Origin: Cognaticolwellia beringensis
GTDB lineage: Bacteria; Pseudomonadota; Gammaproteobacteria; Enterobacterales; Alteromonadaceae
Assembly: GCF_002076895.1 (NCBI RefSeq)
Contig: NZ_CP020465.1
Span: 310,001 to 374,000, forward strand
Direction: 5' to 3'
DNA: 64,000 nucleotides
In this document: positions 57,101 through 64,000 of the stretch, piece by piece
Position numbering within the stretch: position 1 is the stretch's first letter
Layout of the letters: every line of letters begins with the position of its first letter
Position numbers and translations under genes: made by a program
The notes under the pieces: generated by a model
What the model saw: only the letters and a program-made list of their open reading frames with translations
What the model was told of the DNA's origin: nothing
Database searches by the model: none

Positions 57101-58483
57101 ATGGCCTTATCAGTAGTAACTAACATGGCATCATTGAATGCTCAACGTAACTTGACTAAATCTGGTGAAGGGTTAGCAACTTCAATGCAACGTTTATCAT
57201 CAGGTATGCGTATAAATAGTGCCAAAGATGACGCAGCAGGTTTGCAAATTTCAAATCGCTTAACCTCTCAAATTAATGGTTTAGGTGTCGCTCAACGTAA
57301 TGCCAACGACGGTATTTCAATGGCGCAAACTGCCGAAGGCGCGATGCAAGAGTCTACAAATATATTGCAACGTATGCGTGACCTAGCATTGCAATCGGCT
57401 AACGGTTCTAATAGTGATGAAGACCGTGCTGCATTGCAAAAAGAAGTCGCCGCCTTACAAACAGAGCTAACGCGTATTTCTGAGACAACTTCTTTTGGTG
57501 GGCAAAAGCTACTAGATGGTAATTTTGGTACTAAAGCCTTCCAAGTAGGTGCAAATGCTAATGAAACTATCTCGCTTTCGCTAAATAATATATCTTCAGA
57601 CGCTATTGGCGAACATGCGGTAAGTGGTGGTGGTAGCGTTTTTGATAATGTTGTAAATGCAGGATTAGCATTTTCAGCTTCAACAGCAGCCTCTAATGCG
57701 GTAGTTTTATCAGGACCACTAAGCAATAGCACGGTGGATCTATCGTTAAAAAATGCGCAAGAAACGGCTGAGTTAATCAATACCGCAGCTACAGGTATAA
57801 AAGCAGAAACCAGTGTTAGCGCAACAATAGCGTCGTTTAGCTCAGCAGATACGGGTACATTAACGGTTGGAACTAAGACTTTTGATTTAGCCCAATACAG
57901 TGGTAGTTCTTCTGAATTAGCTGCCGATTTAGGTAAGTCTGGTATTAATGCCACGTATAACTCAACGTCTAATTCAATTGTTATTAATGAAACAGGTGTA
58001 GCGGGGGTTATGATTGTTGGTGGTGGTACTAATACAGCCACATTAAATGGTGCGACTGCTCAGGGTGCTGGTGCTGTTGTAGATGCACAAATAAATCTAA
58101 CCGCCAGTGACAGCTTTAGTGTTGGAGCATCTGGTGAAGTTGTCACAGCAGGTAACTCTACATTAGATAAAGTGTCGGATGTAAACTTAAAAACACAATC
58201 AGGGGCACAAGATTCCATTACTGTTATTGATGCCGCACTTGCCGCAATTGATGAAAGTCGCGCGGGTTTAGGTGCGATACAAAACCGCTTTAGTCATACC
58301 ATTAGTAACTTAGCTAACATTCAGGAAAATGTATCAGCATCACGAAGTCGAATTCAAGACACAGATTTTGCTGTAGAAACTGCACACATGACGAAGAATC
58401 AAATATTGCAACAAGCAGGGACCTCAATTTTAGCCCAAGCTAACCAAGTGCCACAGGCAGCATTGAGCCTACTGGGTGGCTAG
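57101..58483 (+). CDS. flagellin (first of two)
   Basis: 460-aa filament subunit. Conserved D0/D1 ends: N-terminal [40 protein letters not shown], and C-terminal [20 protein letters not shown] ending QAALSLLGG. The central region (about 175-370) is alanine/serine/threonine-rich and variable. TAGGAG precedes the ATG. A sigma-54-type promoter is upstream and a terminator directly downstream, so it is monocistronic. By analogy with Vibrio FlaA it may be the core flagellin; that is inference. Confidence 0.95.
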   Translation: MALSVVTNMASLNAQRNLTKSGEGLATSMQRLSSGMRINSAKDDAAGLQISNRLTSQINGLGVAQRNANDGISMAQTAEGAMQESTNILQRMRDLALQSANGSNSDEDRAALQKEVAALQTELTRISETTSFGGQKLLDGNFGTKAFQVGANANETISLSLNNISSDAIGEHAVSGGGSVFDNVVNAGLAFSASTAASNAVVLSGPLSNSTVDLSLKNAQETAELINTAATGIKAETSVSATIASFSSADTGTLTVGTKTFDLAQYSGSSSELAADLGKSGINATYNSTSNSIVINETGVAGVMIVGGGTNTATLNGATAQGAGAVVDAQINLTASDSFSVGASGEVVTAGNSTLDKVSDVNLKTQSGAQDSITVIDAALAAIDESRAGLGAIQNRFSHTISNLANIQENVSASRSRIQDTDFAVETAHMTKNQILQQAGTSILAQANQVPQAALSLLGG

Positions 58484-58510
58484 TAAAGCGAACTCGTATG
58501 TTTAGATATC

Positions 58511-58539
58511 AACCATCACTTGTAGTGATGGTTTTTTTT
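58511..58539 (+). terminator. terminator of first flagellin
   Basis: Perfect 10-bp stem AACCATCACT/AGTGATGGTT with a 3-nt loop, followed by eight T in the same run. Confidence 0.92.
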
Positions 58540-58733
58540 GTCTGCATTTTGAGAGCTTTTATATTTCCTCCTATCTCTACATCTATCTCTAAAGTAATCG
58601 TCTATTAATACCTAGTTATACCCAAAATATATTAATTATTTTAAATTAAACGTGTTTTTAAGCTTATAAAATCAAGTGGAAGGCGTTTATTTTTCTTAAT
58701 TATTAGTGAGTTAGTTTTTTTATATAAAAACAT

Positions 58734-58760
58734 TAAAGTTATCTTATGGGCTGCCGTTAA
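58734..58760 (+). promoter_or_regulatory. sigma-28 (FliA) promoter of second flagellin
   Basis: TAAAGTTA-N11-GCCGTTAA matches the FliA consensus (TAAAGTTT-N11-GCCGATAA) at all but two positions, 87 bases before the flagellin start. Confidence 0.82.
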
Positions 58761-58847
58761 AGTAATTAGCACGGAGCCTAATCAATAAAATTAATGCTCC
58801 GAAGTTTAAAATTAACCACATATTATTTTGTACTTAGGAGTTTCATC

Positions 58848-60230
58848 ATGGCTTTATCAGTAATAACAAATACATCATCATTAAATGCTCAACGTAACTT
58901 GAATAAATCAAGTGAAAATTTAGCTACTTCAATGCAACGTTTATCATCAGGTATGCGTATTAATAGCGCAAAAGATGATGCAGCGGGTCTACAAATTGCA
59001 AACCGTTTAACATCACAAATTAATGGTTTAGGTGTTGCACAACGTAATGCTAACGACGGCATTTCAATGGCACAAACTGCTGAAGGTGCAATGCAAGAAT
59101 CAACCAACATACTACAACGTATGCGTGAATTAGCATTACAATCAGCTAACGGCTCTAACTCAAGTGAAGATAGAGGCGCGATACAAAAAGAAGTATCAGC
59201 TTTACAAGAAGAGCTAACTCGTATCGCCGATACTACGGCTTTTGGTGGTCAACAATTGCTTAATGGTGATTTCGGTACTCGTTCTTTCCAAGTAGGTTCA
59301 AATGCAAATGAAACTATTTCGCTTTCTCTTGGTGATATATCATCAGACGCTATTGGTCAAGATTCTTTAATTGATGCTGGTACAATATATGGCATTGGTG
59401 CAACAGCCGGAACAGGGTTTAATGGAGCTACAGGTGCTGGCGCTGTTAATATATCAGGTAATCTTGGTACCTCAGGTGCACAAGATCTTTCAGGCAGTGC
59501 AGATGCTCAAGCCCTAACTAACGCTATCAATGGTTTCACTACGGGCGTTAAGGCGGAAACAACAGTAACGGCAGCGCTAACCGCATTTACTTCAGCTGAC
59601 ACAGGTACCTTGACTGTCGGTACTGACACTTATGACTTAGCTGATTACAATGGTAGTTTAACTTCGTTGGCATCAGACTTAGGCAAGTCTGGCTATGATG
59701 CAACGGTTGATTCAGGTACTGGTACACTTACACTCAATGCATCAGGTGTTGCAGGTATTCATATTGTTGGTGGTGCTACTAACACTCTTGCGCTAGATGG
59801 CACCGCTGCACAAGCTGGTGGTATAGTTAAAGATTCATCAATAAACCTTACGTCTAGCGGTAGTTTTAGTGTTGCTGGTGGCGGAACTTTTTCTACAGCA
59901 ACTAACTCGTCTTTAAGCAAGGTGTCAGATGTTGATTTGTCAACACAAGGCAGTTCACAAAGTGCGATAGCGGTAATCGATGCTGCACTTGCCTCTATTG
60001 ATGGTGACCGTGCTGATTTAGGTGCCGTGCAAAACCGTTTTAGTCATACTTTGAGTAACTTATCTAACATCTCAGAAAACGTTTCTGCATCACGTAGCCG
60101 TATACAAGATACTGATTTTGCAGTTGAAACAGCCGTGATGACTAAGAACCAAATATTACAACAAGCAGGTACGTCAATTTTGGCACAATCTAACCAATTG
60201 CCACAAGCCGCATTAAGCTTACTAGGTTAG
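58848..60230 (+). CDS. flagellin (second of two)
   Basis: 460-aa filament subunit, the same length as its neighbour. I take the ATG at 58848 with TAGGAG upstream; an upstream frame extension of eighteen residues is not flagellin-like. Ends are almost identical to the first flagellin ([33 protein letters not shown]), while the central part differs (Gly/Ala/Thr-rich). This is the pattern of a tandem duplication with a diverging surface region. Transcription probably uses the sigma-28 promoter upstream; a weaker hairpin follows the gene. Confidence 0.95.
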   Translation: MALSVITNTSSLNAQRNLNKSSENLATSMQRLSSGMRINSAKDDAAGLQIANRLTSQINGLGVAQRNANDGISMAQTAEGAMQESTNILQRMRELALQSANGSNSSEDRGAIQKEVSALQEELTRIADTTAFGGQQLLNGDFGTRSFQVGSNANETISLSLGDISSDAIGQDSLIDAGTIYGIGATAGTGFNGATGAGAVNISGNLGTSGAQDLSGSADAQALTNAINGFTTGVKAETTVTAALTAFTSADTGTLTVGTDTYDLADYNGSLTSLASDLGKSGYDATVDSGTGTLTLNASGVAGIHIVGGATNTLALDGTAAQAGGIVKDSSINLTSSGSFSVAGGGTFSTATNSSLSKVSDVDLSTQGSSQSAIAVIDAALASIDGDRADLGAVQNRFSHTLSNLSNISENVSASRSRIQDTDFAVETAVMTKNQILQQAGTSILAQSNQLPQAALSLLG

Positions 60231-60275
60231 GCCAAAACTGACACTAACATAGCATATATGTTAGTTGCATAAGTT

Positions 60276-60307
60276 AAGGAAGGTGCCTATATGTCTCCTT
60301 CCTTTTT
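60276..60307 (+). terminator. terminator of second flagellin
   Basis: 8-bp stem AAGGAAGG/CCTTCCTT with a 13-nt loop and a T-run, about 45 bases after the stop codon. Confidence 0.75.
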
Positions 60308-60389
60308 GTGTTTTCATAGTTAATGAGTTTATACCACCTTAAATTAGCGTTAAAAAATTGACATTAGATAAGGTGATAAGGAGTCAAAG

Positions 60390-60815
60390 ATGAATGTACC
60401 TAATAGTGTCAATATATCTGCTAATTCAATCAAGCCAACAAGCGTTGAGTTAGCAAATGACAAAGCTAAACAAGCAACTTTAAATGAACAAAGTATTGAA
60501 AAACTAGCAAAAAATGCGTTAGAAAAAAAAGAGAATCTCGCTGTAGAAAATAAAGCAAATGTCGAAGAAGCGAGTAAAGCTATTGCAATGACACCCGATC
60601 AGTTAGAGAAAGTGGCGCAGCAATTGCAAGATTTTATGGGTGAAATGAATCGAAGCTTAGAGTTTTTAGTTGATAAAGACTCTGGTCGCGATGTTATTAA
60701 AGTGCTTGATAAAGGCACAGGTGAGTTAGTTAAACAGTATCCGTCAGAAGAAGTGTTAACCATGATTTCTAAGTTATCGAATGTCACGGGTAGCCTGATA
60801 GACACAGAAATATAA
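60390..60815 (+). CDS. flaG: FlaG family flagellar protein
   Basis: 141-aa protein of the FlaG family, found next to flagellin and fliD in polar flagellates and affecting filament length. The C-terminal family stretch is seen in LEFLVDKDSGRDVIKVLDKGTGELVKQYPSEEVLTMISKL. The N-terminal half is lysine/asparagine-rich and low-complexity. It begins with AAGGAG upstream and is followed by fliD 85 bases on. Confidence 0.9.
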   Translation: MNVPNSVNISANSIKPTSVELANDKAKQATLNEQSIEKLAKNALEKKENLAVENKANVEEASKAIAMTPDQLEKVAQQLQDFMGEMNRSLEFLVDKDSGRDVIKVLDKGTGELVKQYPSEEVLTMISKLSNVTGSLIDTEI

Positions 60816-60900
60816 CCGCGTTTAAAACTTAAGTTAATGAGTGTTAGTTATTCGGTTATACTGCTAACGAGAAATTACCACAACAAGTATTGGTGAAATT

Positions 60901-62343
60901 ATGGTTGATATTGCATTTACAGGTATAGGCTCTGGACTTCAGATTTCTGAAATCGTTGATGCGATTGTTGGCGCTGAACGTGCGCCGTTTGAAAGTCGCT
61001 TAAATAGTCGACAAGCAGCAATAACAACCGATATTTCTGCTGTCGGCGCCTTAAAAGGTGCGCTGGAAAGTGTTGCTGAATCAATAGAAGCTTTAAGCAG
61101 TGCCGATAAGTACCAACAACGAAACATTAGTGGAACAGATGATTTTGTTTCATTAACCAGCACGAAAAGTGCAGAAGTTGGTAGTTACTCTGTTGAAGTA
61201 AATCAAACCGCTAGTGCCCATAAACTCGTTTCAGATGCCTTTGACAGTAGCGAGGCTGCTGGTGAGGGTACAATGACGTTATCGTCAGGCAGTGAAAGTT
61301 TTGATATCAATGTATCAAGTACTGCCACACTGAGTGATATTCGTGATTCAATTAATGACAGCCAAGATAACACAACGATGACGGCGACCATTATCACTGA
61401 TGATAACGGTCAACACTTAGTATTAACGAGTAAAGAAACCGGCCTTGAAAATGCAATAAAGGTTACGGTTGAAGAAGCCGTCGAGGTAGGTGATCTTTTT
61501 GGCCCCGACAATACAGACAAAGTTGGACTATCACGTTTAGCTTATGATGCCGATACCGCATCACCGACCTATGCGCCAAATTTAACACAAGTGCGTGAAG
61601 CACAAGATGCAAAAATCACAATTGACGGCACGTTAGTGATCACCAATAGCACTAATGAATTTGAAAATGCTATTGATGGTATTACCATTACAGCAAAAAA
61701 AGTGCATGATGTTGATGACGATATAAGCACCGCAAGTGTTACTGAAAATAATAGTAATATTAAGTCTGGAATATCGGGATTTGTGAAAAGTTATAACGAA
61801 TTGGTCGATCTTGTTACGCAACTTGGACAGTCTAGTGAAAGTGGCGTTGGCCCACTGGCTGGCGATTCATTGTTACGTGGTGTGATGGGGAAAATTCGCC
61901 AAGAAATGACCAGTTCATTTTCAAGTACAGCTAATAACAGCTTAACCTTGAATCAATTAGGTGTTCGTGCAGACCGCTATGGTAAATTAGAACTCGATGT
62001 TGAAGATTTAGACGAGCAAATAGCACTGAGTGTTGATGGCATACAAAACTTTTTCGTCGGTAGTGATGATGAACCTGGTTTTGCCGCATCATTCCAAACC
62101 TTAACTGAGTATTATACCAAGTCAGGCGGTTTGATTGAGGGACGAATTGATAGCAAAAATGATCAATTATCCAAACTTGATGACGAACGCCTAGCTTTTA
62201 GTCGGCGCATAGACTCTTTAGAAGCTCGCTTGTTTTCACAATATAACGCCATGGATTTATTAGTATCTAACTTGAATTCTACTAGTAGTTATTTACAGCA
62301 ACAGCTTGATAATATGCCAGGTGTGGTTAGAGACTCTAGCTAA
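60901..62343 (+). CDS. fliD: flagellar filament cap protein FliD
   Basis: 480-aa HAP2 that caps the filament and folds arriving flagellin. N-terminal FTGIGSGLQISEIVDAIVGAERAPF, central EVNQTASAHKLVS and C-terminal RIDSLEARLFSQYNAMDLLVSNLNSTSSYLQQQLDNMP match the family. It is the last plus-strand gene of the cluster and faces the convergent fliT-like and fliS genes. Confidence 0.95.
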   Translation: MVDIAFTGIGSGLQISEIVDAIVGAERAPFESRLNSRQAAITTDISAVGALKGALESVAESIEALSSADKYQQRNISGTDDFVSLTSTKSAEVGSYSVEVNQTASAHKLVSDAFDSSEAAGEGTMTLSSGSESFDINVSSTATLSDIRDSINDSQDNTTMTATIITDDNGQHLVLTSKETGLENAIKVTVEEAVEVGDLFGPDNTDKVGLSRLAYDADTASPTYAPNLTQVREAQDAKITIDGTLVITNSTNEFENAIDGITITAKKVHDVDDDISTASVTENNSNIKSGISGFVKSYNELVDLVTQLGQSSESGVGPLAGDSLLRGVMGKIRQEMTSSFSSTANNSLTLNQLGVRADRYGKLELDVEDLDEQIALSVDGIQNFFVGSDDEPGFAASFQTLTEYYTKSGGLIEGRIDSKNDQLSKLDDERLAFSRRIDSLEARLFSQYNAMDLLVSNLNSTSSYLQQQLDNMPGVVRDSS

Positions 62344-62395
62344 TTATCGATAGAGTATTACTTTAAGTAATTTAAAAATTATTTTCTAAACAGCA

Positions 62396-62434
62396 AAAAG
62401 TCGTTTTAACTGTAAAGTTTATACGGCTTTTTTT
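62396..62434 (+). terminator. probable terminator of fliD
   Basis: 9-bp stem (62396-62404 with 62423-62431, one G-T pair) around an 18-nt loop, followed by TTTT. The large loop lowers confidence. Confidence 0.55.
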
Positions 62435-62572
62435 ATGGCTACGTTTTATGGCGACGTAATAATAATTGATATTCAGCTCTGCTTATTTAATCTTAGTATT
62501 TAACAGAAAAAAGCAAACAATTGGAAGATGGTCAGTGTTAAGTGTTATTAACCGTAGGGTTTGTTGAATAAC

Positions 62573-62941
62573 TTACAGTTTTTGGTAAAGATTAATAGCT
62601 TTTCTATTTTTCTTTAATGTTAAGATTTTAGACTTTGCTGAATTTTGAGTACGGTTTACTTTTTCGACAAGTTGGTTGTCGAGTGCCGATATAGCTAGGA
62701 GCTTTGTATGATGTATTTGCAATTCTTCGCTGCTGAAGCCTTCAAATAGTTGGTGAATTTTATCTTCTCTAATCACCATTAATTTTAGCAGCTTGGTTGT
62801 GTTGGCTGAGCTTTTATCATCTTGCTCGGCTGACTCAGCTACCTGCCTTTCACGTTCTGTATTTAACGCATCTAAAAGCTTTAACAACATTTCAGATACG
62901 TCGATCACATTGTCTATAATTTCAATAGCGCTTAAGGCCAC
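62573..62941 (-). CDS. FliT-like flagellar chaperone (FlaI type)
   Basis: 122-aa helical protein without signal peptide, probably the export chaperone for FliD. Sequence identity to enterobacterial FliT is not obvious; the call rests on size, helical content (LLKLLDALNTERERQ, KLLKLMVIREDKIHQLF) and position directly after fliS. The start is GTG at 62941, sharing one base with the fliS stop, so translation is coupled. Confidence 0.6.
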   Translation of the reverse strand: MALSAIEIIDNVIDVSEMLLKLLDALNTERERQVAESAEQDDKSSANTTKLLKLMVIREDKIHQLFEGFSSEELQIHHTKLLAISALDNQLVEKVNRTQNSAKSKILTLKKNRKAINLYQKL

Positions 62942-63339
62942 TAGAAGCTGACCTTGTCTTGACTTTCAAGCGGAATATCACTCCAGCCTGACTTGATAGG
63001 AATTAATACTTGTGCGACTTCGTTGAGTTTATCAATATCATTACTTGCGCTGGCTGCTAGTAATTCTTGTGAGCAAAAAGCATAGATAGACGCTAAGTTA
63101 TTGGATATTTCACCACCTTGCTCAAAATCAAGTGATGCTTCTAAAACACCAATAATAGCGATAGCATTTGATAACTCAGTACCTTTTTTGGCGTAATTTT
63201 TTTGTGTAATCGCGCCTTTTGCTGTGGCAATGTTATCAAGCAACTTTTGAAATAACATCGCAACCAACTGATAAGGTGAAGCTTCTTGAGCTGCACTCTT
63301 GTTAACTTGTTGATATTTTTTTAATGACGCGTGAGTCAT
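62941..63339 (-). CDS. fliS: flagellin export chaperone FliS
   Basis: 132-aa four-helix chaperone of flagellin. Family features: KYQQVNKSAAQEASPYQLVAMLFQKLLDNIATAKGAI, then SLDFEQGGEISNNLASIYAFCSQELLAAS. It is on the minus strand, convergent with fliD, whereas fliD-fliS are usually co-directional. The start ATG at 63339 has a GGAGAT upstream. Confidence 0.9.
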   Translation of the reverse strand: MTHASLKKYQQVNKSAAQEASPYQLVAMLFQKLLDNIATAKGAITQKNYAKKGTELSNAIAIIGVLEASLDFEQGGEISNNLASIYAFCSQELLAASASNDIDKLNEVAQVLIPIKSGWSDIPLESQDKVSF

Positions 63340-63412
63340 AGATATCTCCAGTTTTAATACAATAACGTTATTATACTAAAATACACTAAATTTAAAAATT
63401 GAGTGCTATAAA

Positions 63413-63697
63413 TTACATTAAAGGTTTGTTATTGATTGTAACAGCAAACCCTTCACTTTTAGCTTTTTTGTAGGCTGCGGCCAACACTTCGTGCTCAATA
63501 TGGCTTGGGTCTTCAACAACGCCATTATTGATAACTTCAATATTATCCCAACCACGAGTGACTAAGTAGTCTTCTATTTGTGCAAGCTGATCTTCAAGCG
63601 GCATATTTAATGAGAACATATTGAACTCGTATCTGTCACCTTTATTAAAACTGTTGCTGTTGCTCATTAGCTCAGCAGTACCGTTGATAATTAACAT
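63413..63697 (-). CDS. conserved small protein of unknown function
   Basis: 94-aa soluble, acidic protein recalling an uncharacterised gammaproteobacterial family of similar length (MLIINGTAELMSNSNSFNKG, MPLEDQLAQIEDYLVTRGWDNIEV, EHEVLAAAYKKAKSEGFAV). No motif gives a function. It lies just upstream of fliS on the same strand (73-base gap) and may be co-transcribed. A weak sigma-54-like site is at 63755-63770. Confidence 0.65.
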   Translation of the reverse strand: MLIINGTAELMSNSNSFNKGDRYEFNMFSLNMPLEDQLAQIEDYLVTRGWDNIEVINNGVVEDPSHIEHEVLAAAYKKAKSEGFAVTINNKPLM

Positions 63698-64000
63698 GGG
63701 ATCTTCCTATTAAAATTTAATTTAGCTTTAATGCAAGCATAGTGGATATTGGTAAGCTTATTTCATGCCACTTTTGAACTAACTGTAATAATTATCAGTA
63801 TTTTGCTGAAATATAAAGAATTATCTACCTGTCTAAATACCAACTTTACTCAGATATATATTATTTAAAGCGCATTGCTAAATTTTTGACATAGATTAAA
63901 GCGTTAACAATTGGCTTGTTGGTGTGATATTTCTCGTGGGTAAGCCATTTTTCTATGCTTCTTATATATCGGCAGGTTTTATTATTGCTTTAACTGACAA
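63698..64000. other. intergenic to window edge
   Basis: About 300 bases. On the minus strand TGGCAT-GAAAT-AAGCT at 63755-63770 has the GG-N10-GC core of a sigma-54 promoter and would drive the small gene at 63413-63697. Nothing else is recognised. Confidence 0.35.

Larger units (their letters stand above)
58484..58847. other. inter-flagellin region
   Basis: About 360 bases holding the first flagellin's terminator (58511-58539) and the sigma-28 promoter of the second flagellin (58734-58760). Nothing else is recognised. Confidence 0.7.

Noticed and set aside
57292..58041. 249-aa antisense ORF inside the first flagellin
   Set aside because: It mirrors the flagellin reading frame on the opposite strand, has no ribosome site and no recognisable domain; alanine/serine-rich sense codons keep the antisense frame open.

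Overview
The window looks like chromosomal DNA from a marine gammaproteobacterium of the order Alteromonadales, most likely Colwelliaceae (Colwellia/Thalassotalea-like). This placement is inferred from AT-rich codon use, the Vibrio/Shewanella-type polar flagellar gene order (flgT, flgOP, cheV-cheR-flgB...), a surA-pdxA-rsmA-apaGH block beside lptD and amgK/murU, and Alteromonadales-type conserved small proteins. No plasmid or phage genes are visible.

Region 1 (about 0.4-5.4 kb) is a signalling island. It holds a PAS-PAS-GGDEF diguanylate cyclase, a histidine kinase whose N-terminal membrane domain carries every diagnostic residue of the plant/cyanobacterial ethylene-binding domain, a decayed stand-alone response regulator, and a receiver-GGDEF-EAL protein. 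About 0.7 kb without genes follows, containing a 162-bp imperfect palindrome that resembles a MITE, then two conserved proteins of unknown function.

Region 2 (8.1-13.0 kb) is a compact peptide-bacteriocin (microcin-like) locus: an HlyD-type adaptor, a 65-aa double-glycine precursor behind a leader of four consecutive perfect hairpins, a terminator hairpin, a rhomboid-family intramembrane protease, and a C39-peptidase ABC exporter. The rhomboid in such a locus is the most unusual gene association in the window.

Region 3 (13.2-37 kb) is mostly core genome: folA, a chemoreceptor, lptD-surA-pdxA-rsmA-apaG-apaH (minus strand), amgK-murU-djlA (plus strand), a zinc/metal uptake cluster (small His/Cys protein, His-rich porin-like protein, binding protein, permease, but no ATPase), a DUF481 outer-membrane protein with an MscS channel, and the central carbon block tkt-epd-pgk-fba. 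A tRNA-Arg(CCT) and a 49-aa single-span small ORF lie at 37.2-37.6 kb.

Region 4 (37.8-63.7 kb) is a large flagellar cluster: flgT, divergent flgO-flgP, flgN/flgM/flgA (minus), cheV, cheR, flgBCDE, a 1.9-kb repeat-filled gap, flgFGHIJ, flgKL, two 460-aa flagellins, flaG, fliD, and minus-strand fliS and fliT-like genes. Promoter-like sites suggest a hierarchy. RpoN (sigma-54) -24/-12 sites precede flgO, flgB, flgF and the first flagellin; FliA (sigma-28) sites precede flgM and the second flagellin. The flg operon, usually continuous in relatives, is split here by a strong terminator after flgE, four 51-bp repeats and a nine-unit REP-pair array, then resumes from a consensus sigma-54 promoter in front of flgF. 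A related dispersed repeat sits at three separate gene 3' ends (about 37.4, 40.5 and 47.2 kb), apparently abutting terminator T-tracts.
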